Assembly: GCF_032452875.1 (NCBI RefSeq)
Contig: NC_083869.1
Location: forward strand, 73,092,501 to 73,156,500
Source of the DNA: Bos javanicus
Taxonomy: Eukaryota > Chordata > Mammalia > Artiodactyla > Bovidae
Length of the DNA: 64,000 nucleotides
Direction: 5' to 3'
This document shows positions 31,884 through 42,720 of the stretch, piece by piece. Numbering within the stretch: position 1 is the stretch's first letter; every line of letters starts with the position of its first letter. Both the position numbers and the translations under genes were made by a program. The notes under the pieces were generated by a model that searched no databases, was not told the DNA's origin, and saw only the letters and a list, made by a program, of their open reading frames with translations.

Positions 31884-34010
31884 TTGTGGGGAGGCAGATT
31901 ATTGGGCTATGATTACTCACACAGATTTGACCAAGACAACTCTAAGGTAACACTTGGAGTCTACAAAATCCCACTTTCAATAATGACTAGAGCAACTAGA
32001 CAGAAAGTAAACAAGGAAATAAAGGACTTGAACATTATTTTAGGTGAATGGGACCTAATAGACTTACATAGAACATCCACCCAACAACAGCACAATACAC
32101 AATGTTCTCAGGTGCACACAAAATATTCTCCAAGATGGACAATTGGTTAAGCCACAAAGCAAGTTTTAATAATTTAAAAAGTTGAAGTCATAAAAAGCAT
32201 TATTTTTTATAACAATGGAATGAAACTGTAAAGCAACAGAAGGAAAGCCACAAAATTCACAAATATGTGAAATTAAACAACACATTCTTTAACAACTAAT
32301 AGGTGAAAAAAATCAAGAAGAAAATTAGAAAGTATCTTGAGACAAAAATGAAAACATAACATACCAAAACTTACAGGATGCAGCAAAGCAGTGTAAAGAG
32401 AGATTCTGTTGCTTACATTTTAAAAAAGAAGGATCACAACACAACAACTGAACTTTACACCTCAAGGAACCAGAAACAGAACAAAATAAATCTAAGCAGA
32501 AAGCAGTCAGAAAGAAGGAAATATTAAAGATTAGAGAAGAGATAAAATAGAGAATAGGAAAACAATTGAGAGAGTCAATGAAACCAAGAGTTTCATTCTT
32601 CAAAAGGATCAACAAATTTGACAAAACTTTAACTAGACTGACAAGAAAAAAGGAGAAAAGAGTCAAGTAACTAAAATCAGAAATGAAAGAGGAGACATTA
32701 CTACCAATTTTACAGAAATAAAAAGGTTTACAAGAGAGTACAATGAACAATTGTATACCCTGCCCCCAAATGAATGGACAAATATGAAATGGACAAATCC
32801 CTAGAAACATGCAACCAACAAGAATGAATCATGAAGAAACAGAAAATCTGAACAGACCTAGAACTTTTAAGGAGATCGAATCAAACATAAAACACCTCCC
32901 AACAAAGAAAAGCGTAAGACCAGATGATGTCATTGGTGAACACCACCAAACATTCAGAAAAGAACTAACATCAGTCCTTCTTATATTCTTTCAAAAAACT
33001 AAAGAAGGAAAAATTCCTGACTCATTCTGTGAAGCCAGCATTACCATGACACCAAAGCCAGGCAAAGACATCATAAGAAAAAAACAGACCAATATCCTGT
33101 ATGAATATTGAGGTAAAAATCCTCAACAAAATACTGGCAAACCAAATTCAACAGCTTATTAAAGGAAATGTTCACCATGACCACATGAGATTTATTCCTG
33201 GAATGCAAGGATGGTTCAACATATGAAAATTAATCACTGGTATACTCCCCATTAACAGAATGAAGGACAAAAATTGCACAGTTTTCTCATTTGACACAGA
33301 ATTGCACTTGATAAAATTCAAACACTCTCTAATGACCAAAATACTCAGCAAACTAATAGAAGGAAACTACCTCAACATATGGAAAATTCACAGCTAATTT
33401 CATACTCAATGCTAAAAGGTTGAAAGCTTTTCCTCTAAGATGTGGAACAAGTGAAGAATGATTACTTTCACTACTTCTGTTCCACATTGTACTAAAAGTC
33501 CTAGCCACAGCAGTTAGGCATCAAAATGAAGTAAAAGGCATCAAAATTGGAAATGAATAAGTAAAAGTATATTCGAAACTCAGTGATAAAATCTATGGCT
33601 ACCCTCTCATCAAGAAGCCAAAGACAATGGAGTGTCATCTTTAAAGTGCTGAAAAAAATCCAGAATGTTTTATTCAGCAAAAATATTATTAAACAGTGAT
33701 GGGGGGAAAAAAGAGATTTTCACATAAACAAAAATTGAGATAATTCATTACTAGCAGATGTGCACTACAAGATATGCAAACACCATCTTCCTACTGAAAA
33801 GGAGTAATATCAGATAGAATTATTCAGAAAGAAAAGAAGAGCACAAGAAATCAAAAAGAAATATGAGGATAAATATAGTAGAATATTGTCCATCTTAAAG
33901 TCTTTAAAATGCATTTGATTCCCTAAAGCAAAAATCGTAACACTGTTTCTGTGGGATTTATAACACAGGTAGATGTATCACACGTGACAACTAGAATATA
34001 AAGCATGGGC
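31884..34010 (+). mobile_element. Old L1M ORF2 region, degenerate
   Basis: Long plus-strand L1 remnant. Recognisable pieces include the AGACCAGATGATG, CACCAAAGCCAGGCAAAGAC, ATTCCTGGAATGCAAGGATGG and GAAAACTACC.. class motifs of L1 RT, in order. Many stops and deletions are present. The last part (33640-33990) is another old L1-type segment (GTGCTGAAAAAAATCCAG..GCAAAAATATT..). Confidence 0.75.
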
Positions 34011-34016
34011 AAAGTA

Positions 34017-34464
34017 CAGGCAGACTTCATTTTACTGCTCTTCACTTTATTGTGCTTCTCTGATACTGAGATTTTTAATAAAATGAAAGTTTGTGGCAAC
34101 CCTGCATCAAGCAAGTCTATCAGTGCCATTTATCCAAGCGCATTTGCTCACTTCATGTCTCTGTGTCACATGTTGATAATTCTCACAATAGTTTAAACTT
34201 TTTCATTATTATTATATTTGTTACTATGATCTCTGACAAGTGATCTTTGATGCTACTATTGCAAAATACTATGATTCACTGAAGCCGTAATAATGTATTT
34301 TTAAATTAAGATGTATACATTAATTAAGGTGTGTACAGTACAGTGTAAACATAACTTTTATATGTACTAGGAAACCAAAATATGTCTGTGACTCACTTTA
34401 TTGCAATATTCACTTTATTGCAGTGGTCTGAAACCAAACCTGCAATATATTCAAAATATGCCCA
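34017..34464 (+). mobile_element. Tigger1-type non-autonomous DNA transposon
   Basis: Left end CAGGCAGACTTCATTTTACTG and right end ..CTTTATTGCAGTGGTCTGAAACC..ATATGCCCA are the two ends of Tigger1, joined after loss of the transposase gene (GTTTGTGGCAACCCTGCATC and TGTAAACATAACTTTTATATG also match). A TA dinucleotide flanks each end, as expected for a Tc1/mariner-class element. Confidence 0.85.
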
Positions 34465-34469
34465 TAAAT

Positions 34470-34672
34470 GTTTCTATACAGTTTCAAGGTTCCTGAATTT
34501 TACATGAAGCAGTATATTATTGACATTTGTTTCTGTGTAATTCCATTGTGGTCAGAGGATATACCATGCATGATTTCAGTTCTGTTTTAAGGCTCAGCTT
34601 CTAGTTTATCATAGTGTAAACCCCTTGTTTTCCCCCTTAAATCAGGAATTAAATAAGGATGTCCACTCTCAC
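34470..34672 (+). mobile_element. Old L1 ORF2, part before BovB
   Basis: The last bases, AATAAGGATGTCCACTCTCAC, are the L1 RT 'CPLSP' region. The L1 continues at about 36491 beyond the BovB. Confidence 0.65.
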
Positions 34673-36490
34673 AGCCTTCCTCAGTGATCAATGCAAAGAA
34701 ATAGAGGAAAACAATAGAATGGGAAAGACTAGAGATCTCTTCAAGAAAATCAGAGATACCAAGAAAACATTTCATGCAAAAATGGGCACAATAAAGGACA
34801 GAAAAGAAAAATAAATAAATAAATAAATAAATAAAGGACAGAAATGGTATGGACTTAAAAGAAGCAGAAGATATTAAGAAGAGGTGGCAAGAATACACAG
34901 AAGAACTATACAAAAAAGATCTTCACGACCCAGATAATCATGATGGTGTGATCACTCTCACCTAGAGCCAGACATCCTGGAATGCAAAGTCAAGTGGGCC
35001 TTAGGAAGCATCGCTAAGAACAAAGCTAGTGGAAGTGATGAGGTGATGGAATTCCAGTTGAGCTATTTCAAATCCTAGAGGATGATGCTGTGAAAGTGCT
35101 GCACTCAATATGCCAGAAAATTTAGAAAACTCAGCAGTGGCCACAGGACTGGAAAAGGTCAGTTTTCATTCCAATCCCAAAGAAAGCCAATGCCAAAGAA
35201 TGCTCAAACTACCGCACAATTACACTTATCTCACACTCTAGTAAAGTAATGCTCAAAATTCTCCAAGACAGGCTTCAACAGTACATAAACCATGAACTTC
35301 CTGATGTTCAAGCTGGTTTTAGAAAAGGCAGAGGAACCAGAGATCAAATTGCCAACATCTGTTGGATCATCAAAAAAGCAAGAGAGTTCCAGAAAAAAAC
35401 ATCTATTTCTGCTTTATTGACTATGCCAAAGCCTTTGACTGTGGATCAAAACAAACTGTGGAGAATTCTTCAAGAGATGGGAATACCAGATCACCTGACC
35501 TGCCTCCTGAGAAATCTGTATGCAGGTCAGGAATCAACAGTTTGAACTGGACATGGAACAACAGACTGTTTCCAAATCGGGAAAGGAGTACGTCAAGGCT
35601 ATATACTGTCACCCTGCTTATTTAACTTATATGCAGAGTACATCATGGGAAACGCGGGACTGGAAGAAGCACAAGCTGGAGTCAAGATTACCAGGAGAAA
35701 TGTTAATAAACTCAGATATGCAGGTGACACCACTCTTATGGCAGAAAGCAAAGAAGAACTAAAGAGCCTCTTGATGAAAGTGAAAGAGGAAAGTGAAAAA
35801 GTTGGCTTAAAACTCAGCACTCAGAAAATTAAGATCATAGCATCCAATCCCATCACTTCATGGCAAATAGATGGGGAAACAATGGAAACAGTGACAGACT
35901 TTATTTTGGGGGGCTCCAAAATCACTGCAGATGGTGACTGCAGCCATGAAATTAAGACGCTTGCCCCTTGGAAGAAAAGTTATGACCAACCTAGACAGCA
36001 TATTCAAAAGCAGAGATATTACTTGGCCAACCTAGGTCCACCTAGTCAAAGCTATGGTTTTCCAGTAGTCATGTATGGATGTGAGAGTTGGAGTACAAAG
36101 AAAGCTGAGCACCGAAGAATTGATGCTTTTGAACTGTGGTATTGGAGAAGACTCTTGAGAGTCCCTTGGACTGCAAGGAGATCCAACCGGTCCATCCTAA
36201 AGGAAATCAGTCCTGAATATCCATTGGAAGGACTGATACTGAAGCTGAAACTCCAATACTTTGGCCACCTGATATGAAGAACTAACTCATTTGAAAAGAC
36301 CCTGATGCTGGGGAAGATTGAAGGTGGGAGGAGAAGGGGATGACAGAGGATGAGATGGTTGGATGGCATCACTGACTCAATGGACATGAGTTTGAGTAAA
36401 CTTCGTGAGTTGGTGATGGACAAGGAGGCCTGGGGTGCTGCAGTCCATGGGGTTGCAATGAATCAGATACGACTAAGTGACTGATCTGAA
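34673..36490 (+). mobile_element. BovB LINE, 5'-truncated, broken RT
   Basis: Starts in the spacer (GCCTTCCTCAGTGATCAATG) and ends near GACTGATCTGAA. RT is split by frameshifts (near 34965, 35395, 35450 and others). In the piece encoding motif C the sequence reads YAGDTT instead of YADDTT, so one of the two catalytic Asp codons is lost. The C-terminal frame 35645-36277 is open. A short repeat ACTCTC on either side may be what remains of a target duplication. The host is an L1. Confidence 0.92.
34791..34844. repeat. (AAAT)n insert with 14-bp direct repeats inside BovB
   Basis: ATAAAGGACAGAAA occurs at 34791-34804 and again at 34831-34844. Between them are 26 bases of A-rich (AAAT)n. Other BovB copies here have a single ATAAAGGACAGAAA and no AAAT run. 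The structure equals a target-site duplication around a bare retroposon tail. Confidence 0.85.
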
Positions 36491-37030
36491 ATAAACTCTC
36501 CATTCTCACTACTTGTGTTAAATATTGTATTGCACTAGCGAGTGCAATAAGGCAAGTAAAAGACATAAAAGGCATGTAGATCAGAAGGAATCAAAACTAT
36601 CTCTTTTCTAAAACAAACTGATTACTTTTCACATAGAAAATTCTTACCTAGATCTCTGCAATGACAAAAATTTTAAAGTTAATATAGCAAGATCACAATA
36701 TAAGTCAGTGTGCAAAGAGTTGAAATTAAATTACATTCCAAGTATACCATTAAAATGTATACAATACTTAAAATTTAACCAAAGATGTGCAAGACCTGGA
36801 TCAGTGGAGAGACATCAGTGTCATGGAAAGGCTCGATATTGTTAAAATGCCAGTTCTTTCCAAATTTGTCTATAGATCCAATGTAGTCTCAGTCATAATC
36901 TCACTAGGCTTTTTATTTTCTAGAAATTGATAAACGGATTCTAAAGTCTATATGAAAATGCCAAGGATATCTTGAAAAAGAGGAACAAAGTGAATGGACT
37001 TCACACTGTGTGACCTCAAATTCACCATAT
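36491..37030 (+). mobile_element. Old L1 ORF2, part after BovB
   Basis: CATTCTCACTACTTGTGTTAAATATTG, then AATAAGGCAAGTAAAAG, ACCAAAGATGTGCAAGACCTG and TTGATAAACGGATTCTAAAG continue L1 ORF2 in order from 34672. Confidence 0.75.
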
Positions 37031-38246
37031 GGTTTAGTAACCAGGTCAGTGAGGTACAGCATTAAGGATCAGATATCACTGAGTCCAGACACAGACCCAC
37101 ATTCACTTGATTTACAATAAGAAGTAGCCTCTACTTTGAGCAACTATTCCATTAGGAAACAGATTTTGCTCTGGTTAAGAGTGAATACCTATGGGGCACC
37201 AAATGACCATGACCATGAACCTGAGCTGCCCAACAAGAGACAGAGGTTGTCTGATCACCTCACCATCAAATTGATGAGATTAGACTCATGCAAATCCTGG
37301 AGACACATGGAAGGTACACCAGTAGGTGGCCCACCCATCCACCTACACTTCCTCCCTCAACCCACCCTGTGGCCAGTTGAGGGAAGCACTGAAGCCCTGT
37401 TCAGATGGCTCTGAACAATATGCAGCAGCCAACTGAAGATGAATCACCATGGAGCAACTCAGTGGTGTGTTGAAGGATGGTGGAAATGGGAAATCCCCCC
37501 AAAGCCAAAACTTCAAGCAGTACATCATCACATGATCCTCTAGACGATATGAAGTAAGGATCACTCCTGATTTGTGGGTGGTAGCTGAGGTCAGTGGTCA
37601 GGAAGTTGAAAGTAGCTAGATTGAAAGACTCATAACAAGCTTAGAGAAAGAACAGGCCAATCATGTGACAATATTTGTGTCTTGTGCGAATGCTTCCCAT
37701 GAGGATACCTGTTGCAGAGCAGGTTTTTTATTGTCCATCTCTTTTTGCAACCAGTACATACTCATTGACAAAGTGGAACAGTGATAGCAGGGATGGAGGT
37801 TGTATGTTGGCACAACAGCATGGAATTGATCACTCTAAAGCCGTTTTGGGACTTCTCTGGAGGTCCAGTGGCTAAGACTCCATACTTCCAATGCAGGGGG
37901 CCCAGGTTCAACCCCTGGTCAGGGAACTAGATCCGACATGCCACAACTTAAGATCCCTCATGCTGCAGCTAAGTCCCAGTGCAGCAAAATAAGTATTTTT
38001 TTAAAAAGTAAAATTGATTTGACTACCATCACTATGAAGTGCCCTCACTATGGTGCCATACCATGGGAGAATAGTTGGCCCCCTGGTGGAGGTTTATTGT
38101 GTTGGGTGTCCTCTGTCACAGAGGTGGCAGTGATTTTTCCTTATTGGGATAGACAGTTCTTTGAAGGGGTTTCCCTTCCTTATCTGTTTTGTTTCTGCTG
38201 GCAATATCATCTGTGGACTTACTGGTGCCCTAAATCACTCAACACT
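37031..38246 (+). mobile_element. ERVL-type endogenous retrovirus pol remnant, left part
   Basis: An old class III endogenous retrovirus fragment. The recognisable section corresponds to the C-terminal part of pol, up to the integrase region. Frames are interrupted repeatedly, and no gene product is possible. A CHR SINE (37848-38008) and the full-length BovB interrupt it; the continuation is at about 41965-42720. Assignment is by motif order against memory of the family and is moderately certain. The segment 37031-37600 is the least certain part. Confidence 0.55.
37848..38008 (+). mobile_element. CHR-type SINE
   Basis: GGGACTTCTCTGGAGGTCCAG head, GGTTCAACCCCTGGTCAGGG B-box region and A-rich tail. 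It lies inside the ERVL remnant. Confidence 0.88.
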
Positions 38247-38281
38247 GCTGCCGGTCAAGAAGCGCACTTAGGCGCGGCCTA

Positions 38282-38700
38282 GAGGAGCTACCCCACATCC
38301 GAGGTCAGGGGCAGAAGCCGGGAGGACCCCATGAGCGAAGGGCGGCAGCCAAGAGGAGTTACCCCACGTCCGAGGTCAGGGGCAGCGGCCGAGAGTGCCA
38401 GGCTGTGACGGCGCAGGAACGGCTGAGAAGAGCTACCCCACGTCAGAGGCCAGGGGCGGCAGCTGCGAGGAGCTACCCAACACCCGAGGCCAGGGGCGGC
38501 AGCTGGGAGGACCAACCCCACGTCCAAGTAGCAGTGGCTGCGTGGGCTCAGGAGGGCCTAGGGAAGCTATCCCATGTTGAAGGTCAGGAAGGGCGACAGT
38601 GAGGAGATACCCTTCGTCCAAGGTAAGGAGCAGCAGCTGCACTTTGCTGGAGCAGCCGTGAAGAGATAAACCACACCCAAGGTAAGAGAAACCCAAGTAA
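38282..38700 (+). repeat. BovB leader: ~8 GC-rich tandem units
   Basis: Imperfect repeats starting near 38282, 38353, 38427, 38467, 38507, 38561, 38601 and 38660. Each has the form GAGGAGCTACCCCACGTCC then GAGGTCAGGGGCGGCAGC. Unit spacing is 40 bases four times, with longer spacers elsewhere. CpGs are frequent in the first units and decay in the last ones. It probably acts as the internal promoter of BovB; this role is inferred from position and structure. Confidence 0.85.
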
Positions 38701-38806
38701 CACGGTAGGTGTTTCAAGAGGGCATCATAGGGCAGACACACTGAAATCATACTCACCGGAAACTAGTCAGTCTAATCACACTAGGACCACAGCCTTGTCT
38801 AATTCA

Positions 38807-39112
38807 ATGAAACTAAGCCATGCCCTTGGGGCAACCCAAGACGGGCAGGTCATGGTGGAGAGCTCTGACAGAATGTGGTCCACTGGAGAAGGGAATGGCA
38901 AACTACTTCAGTATTCTTGCCTTGAGAACCCCATGAACAGTATGAAAAGGCAAAATGATAGGATACTGAAAGAGGAACTCCCCAGGTCAGTAGGTGCCCA
39001 ATATGCTACTGGAGATCAGTGGAGAAATAACTCCAGAAAGAATGAAGTGATGGAGCCAAAGCAAAAACAATACCCAGCTGTGGATGTGACTGGTGATAGA
39101 AGCAAGGTCTGA
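38807..39112 (+). pseudogene. BovB ORF N-terminus, ended by TGA
   Basis: An ATG at 38807 opens a frame that stops at TGA 39110-39112. This frame is the same as that of the endonuclease ORF starting at 39158, so one stop separates them. The stop could come from CGA to TGA at a CpG. The middle of the segment (around GEGNGKLLQYSCLENPM) is the coding counterpart of the Bov-A SINE core. Confidence 0.7.
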
Positions 39113-39157
39113 TGCTGTAAAGAGCAATATTGCATAGGAACCGGGAATGTCAGGTCC

Positions 39158-40267
39158 ATGAATCAAGGCAAATTGGAAGTGGTCAAACAAGAGATGGCAA
39201 GAGTGAATGTCGACATTCTAGGAATCAGCGAACTCAAATGGACTGGAATGGGTGAATTTAACTCAGATGACCATTATATCTACTACTGCAGACAGGAATC
39301 TCTCAGAAGAAATGGAGTAGCCATCATGGTCAACAAAAGAGTCCGTAATGCAGTACTTGGATGCAATCTCAAAAATGACAGAATGATCTCTGTTCGTTTC
39401 CAAGGCAAACCATTCAATATCACAGTAATCCAAGTCTATGCCCCAACCAGTAACGCTGAAGAAGCTGAAGTTGAATGGTTCTATGAAGACCTACAAGACC
39501 TTTTAGAACTAACACCCAGAAAAGATGTCCTTTTCATTATAGGGGACTGGAATGCAAAAGTAGGAAGTCAAGAAACACCTGGAGTAACAGGCAAATTTGG
39601 CCTTGGAATATGGAATGAAGCAGGGCAAAGACTAATAGCGTTTTGCCAAGAAAATGCACTGGGCATAACAAACACCCTCTTCCAAGAACACAAGAGAAGA
39701 CTCTACACATGGACATCATCAGATGGTCAACACAGAAATCAGATTGATTATGTTCTTTGCAGCCAAAGATGGAGAAGCTCTATACAGTCAACAAAAACAA
39801 GACCGGGAGCTGACTGTGGCTCAGATCATGAGCTCCTTATTGCCAAATTCAGACTTAAATTGAAGAAAGTAGGGAAAACCACTAGGCCATTCAGGTATGA
39901 CCTAAATCAAATCTCTTATGATTATACAGTGGAAGTGAGAAATAGATTTAAGGGCCTAGATCTGATAGATAGAATGCCTGATGAACTATGGAATGAGGTT
40001 CGTGACATTGTACAGGAGACAGGGATCAAGACCATTCCCATAGGAAAGAAATGCAAAAAAGCAAAATGGCTGTCTGGGGAGGCCTTACAAATAACTGTGA
40101 AAAGAAGAGAAGCAAAAAGCAAAGGAGAAAAGGAAAGATATAAGCATCTGAATGCAGAGTTCCAAAAAATAGCAAGAAGAGATAAGAAAGACTTCCTCAG
40201 CAATCAATGCAAAGAAATAGAGGAAAACAACAGAATGGGAAAGACTAGAGATCTCTTAAAGAAATAA
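39158..40267 (+). CDS. BovB endonuclease ORF fragment
   Basis: 369 codons from ATG 39158 to TAA at 40265-40267. This is an apurinic/apyrimidinic-type endonuclease: catalytic Glu25 (ISELKW), Tyr94 (QVYAPT), Asp130 and Asn132 (GDWNAK), Asp197 (QIDYVL) and Asp223-His224 (GSDHE) are all present. The domain would nick target DNA to prime reverse transcription. The residues NVRS immediately upstream of the ATG are conserved domain sequence, so the true frame started earlier. It ends early because a one-base deletion in a run of A shifts the frame. Residues 230-369 are the basic spacer toward RT. Confidence 0.85.
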   Translation: MNQGKLEVVKQEMARVNVDILGISELKWTGMGEFNSDDHYIYYCRQESLRRNGVAIMVNKRVRNAVLGCNLKNDRMISVRFQGKPFNITVIQVYAPTSNAEEAEVEWFYEDLQDLLELTPRKDVLFIIGDWNAKVGSQETPGVTGKFGLGIWNEAGQRLIAFCQENALGITNTLFQEHKRRLYTWTSSDGQHRNQIDYVLCSQRWRSSIQSTKTRPGADCGSDHELLIAKFRLKLKKVGKTTRPFRYDLNQISYDYTVEVRNRFKGLDLIDRMPDELWNEVRDIVQETGIKTIPIGKKCKKAKWLSGEALQITVKRREAKSKGEKERYKHLNAEFQKIARRDKKDFLSNQCKEIEENNRMGKTRDLLKK

Positions 40268-40296
40268 GAGCTACCAAGGGAATATTTCATGCAAAG

Positions 40297-41941
40297 ATGG
40301 GCTCGATAAAGGACAGAAATGGTATGGACCTAACAGAAGCAGAAGATATTAAGAAGAGGTGGCAAGAATACACAGAAGAACTGTACAAAAAAGATCTTCA
40401 CGACCCAGATAATCACGATGGTGTGATCACTGACCTAGAGCCAGACATCCTGGAATGTGAAGTCAAGTGGGCCTTAGCAAGCATCACTACAAACAAAGCT
40501 AGTGGAGGTGATGGCATTCCAGTTGAGCTATTCCAAATCCTGAAAGATGATGCTGTGAAAGTGCTGCACTCAATATGCCAGCAAATTTGGAAAACTCAGC
40601 AGTGGCCACAGGACTGGAAAAGGTCAGTTTTCATTCCAATCCCAAAGAAAGGCAATGCCAAAGAATGCTCAAACTACCGCACAATTGTACTTATCTCACA
40701 CTCTAGTAAAGTAATGCTCAAAATTCTCCAAGCCAGGCTTCAGCAATATGTGAACCGTGAACTTCCTGATGTTCAAGCTGGTTTTAGAAAAGGCAGAGGA
40801 ACCAGAGATCAAATTGCCAACATCCACTGGATCATGGAAAAAGCAAGAGAGTTCCAGAAAAACATCTATTTCTGCTTTATTGACTATGCCAAAGCCTTTG
40901 ACTGTGTGTTTATTCCAGTTCCAATAAACTGTAGAAAATTCTGAAAGAGATGGGAATACCAGACCACCTGACCTGCCTCTTGAGAAATCTGTATGCAGGT
41001 CAGGAAGCAACAGTTAGAACTGGACATGGAACAACAGACTGGTTCCAAATAGGAAAAGGAGTACATCAAGGCTGTATATTGTCACCCTGCTTATTTAACT
41101 TATATGCATCATGAGAAACGCTGGGCTGGAAGAAGCACAAGCTGGAATCAAGACTGCCGGGAGAAATATCAGTAACCTCAGATATGCAGATGACACCACC
41201 CTTATGGCAGAAAGTGAAGAGGAACTCAGAAGCCTCTTGATGAAAGTGAAAGAGGAGAGTGAAAAAGTTGGCTTAAAGCTCAACATTCAGAAAACGAAGA
41301 TCATGGCATCTGGTCCCATCACTTCATGGGAAATAGATGGGGAAACAGTGGAAACAGTGTCAGACTTTATTTTTCTGGGCTCCAAAATCACTGCAGATGG
41401 TGACTGCAGCCATCAAATTAAAAGATGCTTACTTCTTGGAAGGAAAGTTATGACCAACCTAGATAGCATATTCAAAAGCAGAGGCATTACTTTGCCAACA
41501 AAGGTTTGTCTACTCAAGGCTATGGTTTCTCCTGTGGTCATGTATGGATGTGAGAGTTGGACTGTGAAGAAGGCTGAGTGCCAAAGAATTGATGCTTTTG
41601 AACTGTGGTGTTGGAGAAGACTCTTGAGAGTCCCTTGGACTGCAAGGAGATCCAACCAGTCCATTCTGAAGGAGATCAGCCCTGGGGTTTCTTTGGAAGG
41701 AATGATGCTAAAGCTGAAACTCCAATACTTTGGCCACCTCATGCGAAGAATTGACTCATTGGAAAAGACTCTGATGTTGGGAGGGATTGGGGGCAGGAGG
41801 AGAAGGGGACGACAGAGGATGAGATGGCTGGATGGCATCACTGACTCGATGGACGTGAGTCTGGGTGAACTCAGGGAGTTGGTGATGGACAGGGAGGCCT
41901 GGCGTGCTGTGATTCATGGGGTCGCAAAGAGTCAGACATGA
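40297..41941 (+). pseudogene. BovB reverse transcriptase, frameshifted
   Basis: The RT region lies in two frames. 40297-40944 holds fingers motifs (IPIPKKGNAKECSNYR, AGFRKGRGTRDQ) and motif A (FIDYAKAFDC). Just after, an insertion with net gain of 8 bases near 40910 breaks the frame. Motif B (about 41055-41095) is in a short middle frame. 41111-41941 has motif C (YADD, residues 25-28) and the complete C-terminal domain. A 7-base deletion at about 41107 separates them. All catalytic residues survive, so loss of function is due to indels. Confidence 0.88.
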
Positions 41942-41964
41942 CTGAGTGACTGAACTGAACTGAA

Positions 41965-42720
41965 AGAAAAATAAGACAATTGACCAATAATATCCATGGG
42001 ATTCATAGGTTTTTGCCATGCTCCTGCTCATTCCAAAGCAGTTGGCCTTCTTGAATAGTGGGATGGCCTATTAAAGACCCCATTACAGCACCAGATAAGA
42101 GATAATGCCTCAAAAAAAGGCAATGTGTCTATTCTGCACTGTACAATCTAGTCCTGAATCAGCTACCAATACATGGTCATGTCTCTTCCTCTTAGCATAC
42201 ATGGGTACAGCATACAAGGGTCCAGGAGTTGAAGAGCTAATCACGTCCTTCATAATACAACTAATGACTAACCCACATGTTGTTTGTCCTGTAGCCCCAC
42301 AGTTTGGGGCTCTATTATTTAAGTAGTCTTGGTAACTCAAGGAATGAATGGATCTACCAGAAGAATTAAGTTAAATTAAATTAGAAGATGAGACCCTCAC
42401 TTGACCGTTTGGAAATCCTCATTTCACTGAACAAACAAGAGAAATGAGAGTTAAAATGTTGACTAGTGAGATTGACGTTAATTTTCAAGAGCAGATAGCA
42501 TTACACAGATACTGCTACACAATGGGGACAGGAAATCCTCAGTAACTGTCCCTGGTATGGCTATGTCCAAAGGTAAGATTGATGGATGACAGAATAATCC
42601 AACATAAACAAGATCACTAAGAACTCAGATCCATCAGGAATAGTTTTGTGTAAAGAACCTTTTGAGGGTGAGGACAAGAAGAAGACCTTGGATAAATGGC
42701 CAAGTGTCTGCTTTGGGGTC
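41965..42720 (+). mobile_element. ERVL-type endogenous retrovirus remnant, right part
   Basis: The sequence after the BovB resumes the same old retroviral pol (integrase) remnant and runs into its 3' part. About 70 bases of the virus-like sequence seem missing at the BovB site. It is heavily decayed with many stops. No LTR is visible on this side. Confidence 0.5.

Larger units (their letters stand above)
38247..41962 (+). mobile_element. BovB LINE, near full length
   Basis: About 3.7 kb, the only copy here with a 5' leader. Order: GC-rich tandem-repeat leader (38282-38700), N-terminal coding segment (ATG at 38807), apurinic-type endonuclease, spacer, reverse transcriptase, C-terminal domain, and terminus GTCAGACATGACTGAGTG with a (GAACT) tail. 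It sits within an ERVL remnant. The exact 5' border is uncertain by 15-20 bases, and no clear TSD was found. It is inactive: a TGA at 39110-39112, a one-base loss near 40258, a net 8-base gain near 40910 and a 7-base loss near 41107. Confidence 0.93.

Noticed and set aside
38282..38700. CRISPR-like array (repeat-spacer pattern)
   Set aside because: Units are imperfect, spacings vary, spacers are not unique foreign-like sequence, and the genome is mammalian. It is the BovB leader.
39158..40267. Endonuclease ORF as a host DNA-repair gene
   Set aside because: It lies in frame within a full-length BovB, directly before its RT.
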